Source: Paenibacillus polygoni (lineage in GTDB: Bacteria > Bacillota > Bacilli > Paenibacillales > Paenibacillaceae). Taken from it: 64,000 nt of DNA. Shown here one piece after another: positions 8,245 through 16,297 of the stretch. How positions within the stretch are numbered: the stretch's first letter is position 1; each line of letters starts with the position of its first letter. The DNA lies in assembly GCF_030263935.1 (NCBI RefSeq), contig NZ_CP127162.1, forward strand, positions 1,435,501 through 1,499,500. The letters run 5' to 3'. The notes below the pieces were generated by a model. It was not told where the DNA came from and did no database searches. It saw nothing but the letters and a program-made list of their open reading frames with translations. Both the position numbers and the translations under genes were made by a program.

Positions 8245-9483
8245 ATGTTTAATGCGATATTTGTGACGTTCCAAGTGATCTTGGCGTTTCTTGCTGTGTA
8301 TCAGTTTAGTTTTTCTCTGTTCGGTCTGATTAAAAAGAAAAAGAAACAACAGTTTCCGCCGAACAAGTCATTTGCTGTATTGGTTGCTGCTCACAATGAG
8401 GCAGAAGTTATTGGAGCATTGCTTGAGAATATGAAGAAGCTTGATTATCCAAAAGAGTTGTACGATGTGTTTGTAATCTGTGACAACTGTACAGATAATA
8501 CAGCTGAAATTGTTAGAGAACATGGAATGAATGCTTGTGTCAGAGTGAACCCAGAACAACGCGGTAAAGGTTATGCGATTGAATGGATGCTCAAAGAACT
8601 ATGGAGCATGCCAAAACAATATGATGCAATCGTTATGTTTGACGCAGATAATTTGGCAGCTACAAATTTCCTTCAAGAAATGAATAATGATTTAAATCGC
8701 GGAGCTCGCGTTATCCAAGGATATATCGATACTAAGAATCCGGAAGACTCCTGGATTACAGCTGCTTACGGTATTTCTTACTGGTATATTAACCGTTTGT
8801 GGCAGTTGTCCCGTCATAACCTGAATATGGCTAACTTTTTAGGTGGTACGGGTATGTGTTTTGAAAGTAAACTCCTTAAAGAAATGGGCTGGGGAGCTAC
8901 ATCCCTGGTAGAAGATCTTGAGTTTACGATGCGTGCTGTTGAACGTGATGTGTATCCTGTATTCAACTATGACGCGAAGGTGTTCGATGAGAAGCCACTT
9001 ACGTTCAAAGCATCTGCAAGACAACGTCTACGCTGGATGCAAGGTCACTTCACGGTAGCAAGAAGATATTTCTTCCCGCTGATTTGGAAGAGTATCAAAC
9101 AGGGCAGCTTGGTTAAATTTGACCTTGCTGTATATAGTGCGAACGTGTATGTCGTATTACTGACGTTTCTGATGACGGCGGTCAGCTTGATCGATATTAC
9201 GTTGTTTAAAGGTCCGAATATCATCAATATTTACGGATACTTGCCATTATGGGTAGGATTTACTGCGATTTTGGCAAACGTTGTGACGTTCCTAGCGTCT
9301 CTTGCACTGGAGAAGGTGAAAATCAAGAAGGTGTATACCTCACTTATCTTGTTCCCGATCTACCTATTATCCTGGTATCCAATTACGCTGTACGCGTTCT
9401 TTACACAGAATAACAAACAGTGGAGCCACACGAAGCATACACGTGTTGTTCGCTTGGAAGAAGTACAAAGCAAACAGGGATAA
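8245..9483 (+). CDS. Membrane family 2 glycosyltransferase (processive, BcsA/HasA-like core)
   Basis: This 412-residue inner-membrane protein transfers sugar from a nucleotide sugar, probably to a polysaccharide or lipid acceptor. One N-terminal helix (about residues 5-27) precedes the cytosolic catalytic domain. That domain contains CDNCTDNT near 80, the metal-binding DAD at 133-135, the base region ED at 223-224 and QRLRW at 260-264. Three C-terminal helices lie at about 301-322, 335-353 and 365-385. The QxxRW motif and topology fit processive synthases, though the protein is shorter than cellulose or hyaluronan synthases. The ribosome site GAGGGGG is 13 bases from ATG, which is unusually far. 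A structured leader lies upstream. Confidence 0.87.
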   Translation: MFNAIFVTFQVILAFLAVYQFSFSLFGLIKKKKKQQFPPNKSFAVLVAAHNEAEVIGALLENMKKLDYPKELYDVFVICDNCTDNTAEIVREHGMNACVRVNPEQRGKGYAIEWMLKELWSMPKQYDAIVMFDADNLAATNFLQEMNNDLNRGARVIQGYIDTKNPEDSWITAAYGISYWYINRLWQLSRHNLNMANFLGGTGMCFESKLLKEMGWGATSLVEDLEFTMRAVERDVYPVFNYDAKVFDEKPLTFKASARQRLRWMQGHFTVARRYFFPLIWKSIKQGSLVKFDLAVYSANVYVVLLTFLMTAVSLIDITLFKGPNIINIYGYLPLWVGFTAILANVVTFLASLALEKVKIKKVYTSLILFPIYLLSWYPITLYAFFTQNNKQWSHTKHTRVVRLEEVQSKQG

Positions 9484-9502
9484 AAAAATATAGATTTTAT
9501 GC

Positions 9503-9531
9503 TTGACGGTTTTGATAAGCTATGTTATATT
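9503..9531 (+). promoter_or_regulatory. Sigma-A promoter of the infC-rpmI-rplT operon
   Basis: TTGACG (9503-9508), a 17-base spacer and TATATT (9526-9531). Transcription should begin near 9538, just before the L20 leader. Confidence 0.8.
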
Positions 9532-9537
9532 AATCAA

Positions 9538-9694
9538 GTGATTGTTTACGGAATCATAAGAAGAAGGTACGACTTCTCACCTGATCGGCTGAAGCTGACG
9601 GGTACGATCCCAATGATTTATGAAACTTGATTTTTCATGAAGAATTGACGATTGTTCAGGGATGTCGGTAGCCTACCGGCATCCCTATTTTTTT
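9538..9694 (+). promoter_or_regulatory. L20-type autoregulatory leader with attenuator terminator
   Basis: The leader of infC-rpmI-rplT carries the conserved AAGAAGGTACGACTTCTC hairpin region around 9560-9580. It ends in a strong terminator, GGGATGTCGGTAG (9659-9671) pairing with CTACCGGCATCCC (9673-9685), then a T-run. In Bacillus, ribosomal protein L20 binds such a leader and promotes premature termination, so excess L20 shuts the operon down. Position, sequence and terminator agree with that known system. Confidence 0.85.
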
Positions 9695-9731
9695 CGAATG
9701 GGTATCGATAACGACATGGAGGTGGACAGTT

Positions 9732-10241
9732 ATTAGTAAAGAACACATGATTAACGATGAAATTCGGTCGAAGGAAGTTCGTTTGGTTGGAGCTGAAGGG
9801 GAGCAAATTGGAATAACACCAATTCGCGAAGCATTGCAGATGGCTGCAGATCTCAACTTAGACTTGGTGAATGTAGCACCGCAAGCGAAACCGCCGGTAT
9901 GTCGTATTATGGACTACGGTAAGTTCCGTTATGAGCAACAAAAGAAAGAAAAAGAAGCACGCAAGAATCAAAAGATTGTGGACATTAAGGAAGTATGGTT
10001 CCGTTCTAACATTGAGGAACACGACTACCAAACAAAACTTCGCAATGTAGTTAAGTTCTTGAAGGACGGCGACAAAGTGAAGTGCTCCGTCCGCTTCCGC
10101 GGACGTGAGATTGCCCATGCGGATATCGGTCAAAAGATTTTGGAACGCGTTAAAGCAGAAGTTGCTGAGATCAGCAGCATCGAACGCCAACCAAAACTTG
10201 AAGGTCGAAGCATGATTATGATTTTGGCTCCTAAAGCTTGA
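9732..10241 (+). CDS. infC: Translation initiation factor IF-3, with an ATT start codon
   Basis: IF-3 binds the 30S subunit, blocks premature 50S joining and proofreads the start codon. The reading frame extends upstream of the first ATG (9747) to ATT 9732, which gives the family N-terminus ISKEHMINDEIR. GGAGGTGGA sits at the right distance from the ATT and not from the ATG. A rare AUU start is characteristic of infC and is used for IF-3 autoregulation in enterobacteria. The 169-residue product has the N-domain, the basic helical linker (KKEKEARKNQK, about residues 74-84) and the C-domain. It is first in the infC-rpmI-rplT operon under L20 leader control. Confidence 0.95.
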   Translation: MSKEHMINDEIRSKEVRLVGAEGEQIGITPIREALQMAADLNLDLVNVAPQAKPPVCRIMDYGKFRYEQQKKEKEARKNQKIVDIKEVWFRSNIEEHDYQTKLRNVVKFLKDGDKVKCSVRFRGREIAHADIGQKILERVKAEVAEISSIERQPKLEGRSMIMILAPKA

Positions 10242-10271
10242 GCCAGTTAAACTTGGAGGAGGAAATACAAA

Positions 10272-10472
10272 ATGCCTAAAATGAAAACTCACAGCAGTCT
10301 GAAGGGTCGTTTCAAAATTACAGGTACTGGTAAAGTGAAACGTTACAAAGCATACAGAAATCACTTGCTTTCCCACAAATCCAAACGTACAAAACGCGTT
10401 CTTGCTGGTAGCCCTGTAATGGCACCTGGAGATGTTAAACGTTTGAAACAAGGTTTAGCTAACCTTAAATAG
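10272..10472 (+). CDS. rpmI: 50S ribosomal protein L35
   Basis: This 66-residue, very basic protein has the L35 signature: MPKMKTHSSLKGRFKITGTG at the start and SHKSKRTKR in the middle. L35 is a structural component of the large ribosomal subunit. TTGGAGGAGG precedes the ATG. It is the second gene of the infC operon, 30 bases after the infC stop, in the order conserved across Bacteria. Its length is normal and nothing is unusual. Confidence 0.98.
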   Translation: MPKMKTHSSLKGRFKITGTGKVKRYKAYRNHLLSHKSKRTKRVLAGSPVMAPGDVKRLKQGLANLK

Positions 10473-10545
10473 TCGCGTAATGCCAACAACTGCATGTAAG
10501 CAGTATAACTACTAAACATATATATTTTCTGGGAGGTCTTCTAAT

Positions 10546-10905
10546 ATGGCAAGAGTAAAGGGCGGATTCGTTGTTCGTCGTCGTCATAAAAAAGTATTGA
10601 AACTTGCTAAAGGTTATTTTGGTTCTAAACACCGTATCTTTAAAACTGCTAATGAACAAGTAATGAAATCCATGGTATATGCATACCGTGACCGTCGTAC
10701 TACAAAACGTAACTTCCGTAAATTGTGGATCGTTCGTATCAATGCAGCAGCTCGCATGAACGGATTGTCTTACAGCAAATTCATGCACGGTTTGAAACTC
10801 GCTGGAGTAGACATGAACCGTAAAATGCTCGCTGATCTTGCAGTGAACGATATCAATGCATTCAACTCTTTGGCTGTTGTAGCTAAAGAAAAAGTGAACG
10901 CATAA
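10546..10905 (+). CDS. rplT: 50S ribosomal protein L20
   Basis: This 119-residue basic protein is L20, an early 23S rRNA assembly protein and the repressor of its own operon. The N-terminus [16 protein letters not shown] and the [21 protein letters not shown] segment (about residues 49-69) are diagnostic. GGGAGGTC precedes the ATG. It closes the operon, and the gene product should bind the leader at 9538-9694 to cause attenuation. A compact terminator follows 12 bases after the stop. Confidence 0.98.
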   Translation: MARVKGGFVVRRRHKKVLKLAKGYFGSKHRIFKTANEQVMKSMVYAYRDRRTTKRNFRKLWIVRINAAARMNGLSYSKFMHGLKLAGVDMNRKMLADLAVNDINAFNSLAVVAKEKVNA

Positions 10906-10917
10906 TTTAATAATATG

Positions 10918-10943
10918 TTGCCGCCGTTATAGGCGGCTTTTTT
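10918..10943 (+). terminator. Terminator of the infC-rpmI-rplT operon
   Basis: GCCGCC pairs with GGCGGC around a six-base loop, followed by TTTTTT. Confidence 0.92.
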
Positions 10944-10956
10944 ATGGACATCTTTA

Positions 10957-10978
10957 AGTTCATTTACATAAATGAACT
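10957..10978. repeat. Perfect inverted repeat downstream of rplT
   Basis: AGTTCATTT and AAATGAACT flank the four bases ACAT. There is no T-run, so it is not a terminator. It could be a protein-binding site. Confidence 0.6.
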
Positions 10979-11135
10979 AGGTCTTCTGACATAATGTGCT
11001 AAATCATTCTCTTTGTATAATACCTAAAATAGTGCAAATAATAATTGGGACTTAAGGAAGTAAAAGGGATGATAAAGATACTTATATGGCAAGGAAAGTC
11101 ACATGTAAGTTACATTAACGTGTTAAATCACGAAA

Positions 11136-11151
11136 GTAAAAACGCTTACAT
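11136..11151 (+). promoter_or_regulatory. Possible cre (CcpA) site upstream of the BMP operon
   Basis: GTAAAAACGCTTACAT matches the cre consensus at the AARCG core and the WWWCAW end but misses the first W and G. It lies about 70 bases above the TATAAT element. Confidence 0.3.
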
Positions 11152-11217
11152 TACTTTTTTCCTATAAAAACTTAAAATTAAGTGATGAAACTGCTGGATT
11201 TTAAAAAAGGATGATTG

Positions 11218-11223
11218 TATAAT
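11218..11223 (+). promoter_or_regulatory. -10 element of the BMP/nucleoside importer operon
   Basis: A perfect TATAAT. The -35 region (TGGATT at 11195-11200, spacer 17) is poor, so an activator or a weak basal level is plausible. Confidence 0.6.
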
Positions 11224-11230
11224 CACACCT

Positions 11231-11247
11231 AGTAGGACAGTCCTACT
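11231..11247. promoter_or_regulatory. Candidate operator at the BMP operon transcription start
   Basis: AGTAGGAC and GTCCTACT are perfect complementary arms around a single A. The repeat begins eight bases after the -10 element, exactly where a repressor would block RNA polymerase. Confidence 0.6.
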
Positions 11248-11367
11248 TGAACTTCTCATTCGGTTAAACTACAAACGCCTCGATTTAGATTCAAAATGAA
11301 TTGTGGCAGGTAGATGAGCGAACGAAAGAATCAAGAAGGCAATATTTTAAGGGGGAACAATTCCAAG

Positions 11368-12402
11368 ATGAAGAAAGTATTGAGTTTGTCTCTAAGTATG
11401 ATCCTTGCAGCATCAGTTGCACTTGCCGGTTGCGGTAATGACAACAGTGGCAGTAACTCGCAAGGTAGCGATGGTAACGAAGGAGCAGCAAAATCTGACG
11501 TACAAATCGGTATGGTAACGGATGTCGGCGGTGTAAACGACAAATCCTTTAACCAATCTGCTTGGGAAGCTCTGCAAGCTGTAGAAGCGGAATCAGGCGC
11601 AAAAGTTAAATATTTGCAGAGTAAATCGGATAGTGACTATAACACAAACCTAAACGAGTTCGTACAAAACAATTATAATCTTACTTGGGGAATTGGCTTC
11701 CAACTGGCCGATGCAATTAAAACGGTAGCTGAACAAAACCCAGAATCAAATCTAGCGATTATTGACAGCGTTGTTGATGCACCAAATGTGAAATCTGTTA
11801 CTTTTGCAGAAGAACAAGGTTCTTTCCTCGTAGGTGTGATCGCTGGTAAAATGACAAAAACAAATAAAGTTGGTTTTGTCGGCGGTATGAATAGTCCGCT
11901 TATCAAGAGATTCGAAGTTGGTTTTAGAGAAGGTGTTAAAGCTGTAAATCCTGATGCTAAGTTTATTCCTACGTACACTGGTAACTTTGATAAACCGGAC
12001 GAAGGAAAAACGGCAGCAGCAACACTTTACAACGATGGAGTAGATATTATTTTCCACGCTGCTGGTGCTACAGGTACTGGGGTGTTTAACGAAGGTCTCT
12101 CCCGTAAAAAATCCGGCCAAGATGTGTGGGTAATCGGTGTAGATAAAGACCAATCTATCGAGTTTGGTGATGAAATCACACTGACGTCCATGATCAAAAA
12201 AGTAGACGAAGCAGTAAAAAAAGTATCACTTGAGTTAGTAAACGGTACTTTCGAGGGTGGAATTGAAGAGCTTGACCTTGCCGACAACGCTGTAGGTATT
12301 GCTGAGACTTCAACAGCTAACGTTCCTGAAGATGTTCTGAAACTCGTTGACGAGTATAAAGAAAAAATCATCAGCGGCGAAATTGTTGTTCCAACTGAGT
12401 AG
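11368..12402 (+). CDS. BMP-family substrate-binding lipoprotein (nucleoside-type ABC importer)
   Basis: This 344-residue extracellular lipoprotein is of the basic membrane protein / PnrA / NupN family, which captures purine and other nucleosides for an ABC importer. The signal peptide begins MKKVLSLSLSM and ends in the lipobox ALAGC, so the mature protein starts at that cysteine. The family start QIGMVTDVGGVNDKSFNQ and the later VGFVGG and GATGTGVF segments are present. I chose ATG 11368 because GGGGGAAC precedes it and the signal peptide then has normal length. It is the first gene of an operon with an ATPase and two permeases, in the same order as Bacillus nupNOPQ (yufNOPQ). An internal hairpin follows, which may raise its mRNA above that of the membrane genes. 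Confidence 0.93.
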   Translation: MKKVLSLSLSMILAASVALAGCGNDNSGSNSQGSDGNEGAAKSDVQIGMVTDVGGVNDKSFNQSAWEALQAVEAESGAKVKYLQSKSDSDYNTNLNEFVQNNYNLTWGIGFQLADAIKTVAEQNPESNLAIIDSVVDAPNVKSVTFAEEQGSFLVGVIAGKMTKTNKVGFVGGMNSPLIKRFEVGFREGVKAVNPDAKFIPTYTGNFDKPDEGKTAAATLYNDGVDIIFHAAGATGTGVFNEGLSRKKSGQDVWVIGVDKDQSIEFGDEITLTSMIKKVDEAVKKVSLELVNGTFEGGIEELDLADNAVGIAETSTANVPEDVLKLVDEYKEKIISGEIVVPTE

Positions 12403-12431
12403 TATAACTAAGTAGTACAACTGAGTAGTTC
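12393..12431 (+). repeat. Three tandem 13-bp repeats across the BMP gene stop codon
   Basis: The units AACTGAGTAGTAT, AACTAAGTAGTAC and AACTGAGTAGTTC follow one another directly. The first contains the TAG stop codon at 12400-12402. Confidence 0.75.
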
Positions 12432-12483
12432 AAGTTTTACTGTTTCTTACGTAAAAGTAGATACGATGTAAATAAGCATAATG

Positions 12484-12512
12484 ACAAGGCTGGTTATTAG
12501 AACTAGCCTTGT
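12484..12512 (+). terminator. Intra-operon hairpin between binding protein and ATPase genes
   Basis: ACAAGGCTGGTT (12484-12495) pairs with AACTAGCCTTGT (12501-12512) with one wobble. Few T residues follow, so partial termination or mRNA 3'-end protection is more likely than full termination. Confidence 0.6.
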
Positions 12513-12563
12513 TCTCACGTCTAGGGCCATAATTACTAATAAATTCTATATAAGGGTGATCTC

Positions 12564-14102
12564 ATGGGTGCAGCAACTCCTGTTGTAGAGTTAAAGCAAA
12601 TTACAAAACGCTTCCCAGGTATTGTCGCCAATGATTCCATAAGTTTGCAGCTGCACAAGGGTGAAATCCATGCGCTGCTAGGGGAGAATGGTGCGGGTAA
12701 ATCAACGTTGATGAATATTGTATTTGGATTGTATCAGCCTGATGAAGGCAGCATCGAAGTTAACGGCAAGCCTGTATTAATTGATAGTCCAAACAAAGCA
12801 ATTGAACTGGGAATTGGAATGGTCCATCAGCATTTTAAGCTGGTGCAACCTTTTACTGTAGCTGAGAATATTATACTGGGTTCTGAACCAAGAAAAGGGC
12901 TGGGTATTAACTATAAAAAGGCAGTAGCAGAGGTTACACGTTTATCAGAGATGTATGGATTACAAGTAAATCCAAACGCCAAGATTGAAGATATATCTGT
13001 AGGTATGCAGCAACGTGTTGAAATTCTTAAAACACTGTATCGAGGAGCAGAGATTCTCATCTTTGACGAACCAACAGCAGTGCTAACACCACAGGAAATT
13101 ACGGAATTGCTTGTGATTATGAAGAAGCTCGTTGCTGAAGGAAAGTCCATTATTTTGATTACTCATAAACTGAAAGAAATTATGGAGATATCAGATAAGG
13201 TTACCATTATCCGCCGCGGGAAAGTAATTGATACGGTTAAAACTTCTGAAACTTCTCCAAATGATCTAGCAGCTAAAATGGTAGGACGAGAAGTGACTTT
13301 CAAGGTAGATAAGAAACAGGCCGAGCCTAAAGAAGTAGTTCTGGATATTCAAAATCTTACATCCAAGAATCAAGATCACATCGCTGTTCTTGATCAATTG
13401 AATCTGAAAGTGCGAGCTGGCGAAATTGTCGGAATTGCCGGGGTAGACGGTAATGGTCAAAGTGAACTGATCGAGGCTATTACTGGACTGCGTAAAGTTG
13501 ATTCAGGAAGTATCAAGCTCAACGGCAAAGAGATTAAGAATCAAACTCCTCGTAAAATTTCAGAGTCAGGTGTAGGCCATATACCGGAGGATCGTCATAA
13601 ACATGGTTTGGTACTTGACTTCTCTGTAAGTGAAAATATGGTACTCGAATCTTACTACAAAGAACCATTTTCAAAGAAAGGTTTCTTGGATTTTAAAGAG
13701 ATCGATAAGCATACGGTGAAATTGGTAGAAGCATTTGATGTTAGAACACCAAGCATTGATACGAAATCTCGTGCACTCTCTGGTGGTAATCAGCAGAAAG
13801 CGATTATTGCGAGAGAAGTGAATAAAAATCCGGACCTGCTTATCGCTGCACAGCCGACACGCGGACTTGACGTTGGTGCAATTGAATTTGTACAAAAACA
13901 ACTCATTGCTCAGCGCGATCAAGGGAAAGCTGTTCTTCTTATTTCTTTTGAACTAGATGAAATTATGAATGTATCAGACCGGATCGCTGTTATCTATGAA
14001 GGACATATCGTAGGTGAAGTCCTGCCAGAGGAAACAAATGATCAAGAACTCGGACTTATGATGGCAGGCAGCATGAAGAAGAGAGGTGCAGCGGGTGAAT
14101 AA
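12564..14102 (+). CDS. ABC importer ATPase, tandem domains (NupO/YufO-like)
   Basis: This 512-residue cytosolic ATPase has two fused ABC domains and drives the BMP-type nucleoside importer. Domain one has Walker A GENGAGKS (40-47), a signature within SVGMQQRVEIL and Walker B LIFDEPT. Domain two has a degenerate Walker A, GVDGNGQSE, the signature LSGGNQQK, and AAQPTRGLD in place of a normal Walker B. That asymmetry is usual for the sugar/nucleoside (RbsA, YufO) group, so one site probably does most of the hydrolysis. AGGGTGAT precedes ATG 12564. Its end overlaps the start of the first permease, which shows translational coupling. Confidence 0.94.
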   Translation: MGAATPVVELKQITKRFPGIVANDSISLQLHKGEIHALLGENGAGKSTLMNIVFGLYQPDEGSIEVNGKPVLIDSPNKAIELGIGMVHQHFKLVQPFTVAENIILGSEPRKGLGINYKKAVAEVTRLSEMYGLQVNPNAKIEDISVGMQQRVEILKTLYRGAEILIFDEPTAVLTPQEITELLVIMKKLVAEGKSIILITHKLKEIMEISDKVTIIRRGKVIDTVKTSETSPNDLAAKMVGREVTFKVDKKQAEPKEVVLDIQNLTSKNQDHIAVLDQLNLKVRAGEIVGIAGVDGNGQSELIEAITGLRKVDSGSIKLNGKEIKNQTPRKISESGVGHIPEDRHKHGLVLDFSVSENMVLESYYKEPFSKKGFLDFKEIDKHTVKLVEAFDVRTPSIDTKSRALSGGNQQKAIIAREVNKNPDLLIAAQPTRGLDVGAIEFVQKQLIAQRDQGKAVLLISFELDEIMNVSDRIAVIYEGHIVGEVLPEETNDQELGLMMAGSMKKRGAAGE

Positions 14103-15174
14103 TGTATTAAAATGGTTTACGAAGGACTCATTTATCTATCCTGTAGTCGCTATTATTATGGGTCTATTCTTGGGTGCATTCGTTATGCTGATTGGTGGAT
14201 ATAATCCTATTACCGCTTATGGTGCACTGATTGATAAAGTTTTTGGAAGTACCTATAACTTTGGTGAGGCAATTCGTGAGATGACTCCGCTCCTAATGAC
14301 GGGTCTCGCTTTCGCTTTTGCTTCACGAGCAGGTTTGTTTAATATCGGGGCTGAAGGTCAGTATATCGTAGGTATGACCGCAGCTACGTTTATCGGAATT
14401 AAATTTACTAGTTTACCCTTAATCATTCATGCACCGCTTGCTCTCATTGCTGGGGCGATTGCAGGTGGACTTTGGGCTTCTGTAGCGGGTTTTCTTAAAG
14501 CGACACGCGGAGTTAACGAAGTTATCACCAGTATTATGATGAACTGGATTGCTCTTTATATGGCTAATCTTGTAGTCAGACAGTTCTTACTTATGCCTGG
14601 TGAGAATCGCTCAGAGCAAATTCAGCCTAGTGCGTCGATCGCGATCGGCTGGTTGTCTGAACTGATGAACAATTCACGTGTTCACTGGGGAACGTTAATT
14701 GCTCTTGTCGCAGCCTTGTTTTTCTATATTTTCATGTGGAAGACGAAGCAAGGTTTTGAGCTGCGTGCCGTTGGTTTCAACCATCATGCCGCACAATATG
14801 CCGGGATGAGAGTAAACCGAAATGTAGTAAAAGCGATGTTTATCAGTGGGATATTTGCTGGTCTTGGCGGTGCGTTCCAAGTACTAGGGGTATTTGGATA
14901 TCAAACGGTGTTCCAAGGTTCTCCAGGTATCGGATTTGACGGAATTGCCGTTGCTCTGATTGGTATGAATCATCCACTTGGTGTTGTACTAGGAGCCATT
15001 TTATTTGGCGGATTAACCTATGGTTCTTCCGGAATGAGCTTTGCTGCGGATGTTCCACCGGAATTGATCCGAATCGTAATCGGTTCGATCATCTTCTTTA
15101 TAGCTGCACAAGGGATTGTGCGCTGGGTGCTTAAACCCTTTAACTCCAAGCGCAAGAAAGAGAAGGTGTTGTAA
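14095..15174 (+). CDS. ABC importer permease, first subunit (NupP/YufP-like)
   Basis: This integral membrane permease of the BPD_transp_2 (branched-chain amino acid / ribose / nucleoside) superfamily is 359 residues with about ten hydrophobic helices. The family segment SRAGLFNIGAEGQY lies near residue 78, GVNEVITSIMMNWIA lies further on, and EAA-loop-like glycines occur in GVFGYQTVFQGSPGIGFDGIAVALIG. GTG 14095 is preferred because AGAGG lies eight bases upstream; an earlier GTG at 14086 would overlap that site. It overlaps the ATPase gene by eight bases and is followed by the second permease after two bases. With the latter it should form the membrane channel. Confidence 0.9.
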   Translation: MNNVLKWFTKDSFIYPVVAIIMGLFLGAFVMLIGGYNPITAYGALIDKVFGSTYNFGEAIREMTPLLMTGLAFAFASRAGLFNIGAEGQYIVGMTAATFIGIKFTSLPLIIHAPLALIAGAIAGGLWASVAGFLKATRGVNEVITSIMMNWIALYMANLVVRQFLLMPGENRSEQIQPSASIAIGWLSELMNNSRVHWGTLIALVAALFFYIFMWKTKQGFELRAVGFNHHAAQYAGMRVNRNVVKAMFISGIFAGLGGAFQVLGVFGYQTVFQGSPGIGFDGIAVALIGMNHPLGVVLGAILFGGLTYGSSGMSFAADVPPELIRIVIGSIIFFIAAQGIVRWVLKPFNSKRKKEKVL

Positions 15175-15176
15175 AC

Positions 15177-16151
15177 ATGGACTTCATAACCCTTTCTGGA
15201 CAACTGATTAATACTACACTCGTTTTCGCAACTGCGCTTGTTTTTGCTGCGCTAGGCGGTATTTTTTCCGAGCGTTCCGGGGTAACAAATCTCGGGATCG
15301 AAGGTTTTATGATTTTCGGAGCTTTTGCAGCAGGTGTTACGGCTCACTATGCACAAGATGCAGGCATGTCGGGAGGAGCCGCAGCGGTGATCGGTCTTAT
15401 TGCTGCTGCCGTATTTGGACTGATTGTATCTCTTATTCACGCAGTAGCTTCGATTACATTTAAAGCAGACCAAATTATCAGTGGTATCGTTATTAACTTC
15501 CTGGCGGCAGGAAGTACCCTATATATGGTTAAGTTACTCTTTGATGGTTCGGGGGAAACTCCGCTTATTTTAGGTTTTGAAAAATGGGATCCAACTTTGT
15601 TCGGTATTAAGTTAGCTGAAATTCCGTTCTTTGGAAGTGTATTTATTAATCATTATCCGACTACGTTCTTGGCTATATTGTTCGTTATTATTGCTTACTA
15701 CTTCCTGTATAAAACGCCTTATGGACTGCGTCTTCGTTCAGTCGGGGAGCACCCTAGTGCCGCAGATACAATGGGAATTAACGTAACGAAATATAGATAT
15801 GTTGCAGTTATGATTAGTGGAGCACTAGCAGCGATTGGTGGTGCAACACTGACTCTTACTACAACAGGAGTATTCTCACACAATACCATTTCCGGACAAG
15901 GATACATTGCAATTGCTGCGATGATCTTTGGTAAGTGGAATCCGATTGGTGCATTTGGTGCTGCCTTGTTCTTCGGATTGTCTCAAGCCGTTCGTAACTA
16001 TATTCAAATATTCGAATGGTCTCAGGCTATTCCCCAGGAAATTATTTTCATGTTGCCGTATGTACTTACCATTGTCGTATTGGTCGCTGCCGTAGGTCGC
16101 TCTTCTGCTCCTGCTGCACTCGGTCAACCATACGATCCAGGCAAACGATAA
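15177..16151 (+). CDS. ABC importer permease, second subunit (NupQ/YufQ-like)
   Basis: This second BPD_transp_2 permease has 324 residues and eight or more helices and pairs with the previous gene. GIFSERSGVTNLGIEGFMIFGAF near residue 27 is the conserved family segment, and ADQIISGIVINFLAAG is its partner further on. The start lies two bases after the previous stop, with GAAGGTG upstream. It completes the binding protein-ATPase-permease-permease order of nucleoside importers such as Bacillus NupNOPQ. The exact nucleoside specificity cannot be read from the permeases. The operon ends in a strong terminator. Confidence 0.93.
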   Translation: MDFITLSGQLINTTLVFATALVFAALGGIFSERSGVTNLGIEGFMIFGAFAAGVTAHYAQDAGMSGGAAAVIGLIAAAVFGLIVSLIHAVASITFKADQIISGIVINFLAAGSTLYMVKLLFDGSGETPLILGFEKWDPTLFGIKLAEIPFFGSVFINHYPTTFLAILFVIIAYYFLYKTPYGLRLRSVGEHPSAADTMGINVTKYRYVAVMISGALAAIGGATLTLTTTGVFSHNTISGQGYIAIAAMIFGKWNPIGAFGAALFFGLSQAVRNYIQIFEWSQAIPQEIIFMLPYVLTIVVLVAAVGRSSAPAALGQPYDPGKR

Positions 16152-16170
16152 TATTAGAAAATGGACAGAT

Positions 16171-16217
16171 AACCCGAAGGTGTTCGCATTTATGTGTGCA
16201 CCTTCGGGTTTTTTTGT
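16171..16217 (+). terminator. Terminator of the nucleoside importer operon
   Basis: AACCCGAAGGTG (16171-16182) pairs with CACCTTCGGGTT (16199-16210), followed by a run of T. Confidence 0.92.
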
Positions 16218-16297
16218 ACATGCAGGACATAGGAACAGGCAAATCTCTGATCTATGAATAAAATAATAGTGAATTCTACTCAGAAGGAGGGAGAAAG

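Larger units (their letters stand above)
10944..11367. other. Regulatory gap upstream of the BMP importer operon
   Basis: No gene is visible. The gap holds a palindrome at 10957-10978, a possible cre site at 11136-11151, a TATAAT element at 11218-11223 and a perfect inverted repeat at 11231-11247 at the expected transcription start. The last 120 bases form the leader before ATG 11368. Confidence 0.7.

Noticed and set aside
9858-10451. 197-codon minus-strand frame across infC and rpmI
   Set aside because: Antisense shadow of highly conserved genes; Phe/His-rich composition typical of antisense to Lys/Arg-rich ribosomal genes.
12911-13150. Minus-strand frame inside the ABC importer ATPase gene
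   Set aside because: Shadow of a conserved gene with no start context.
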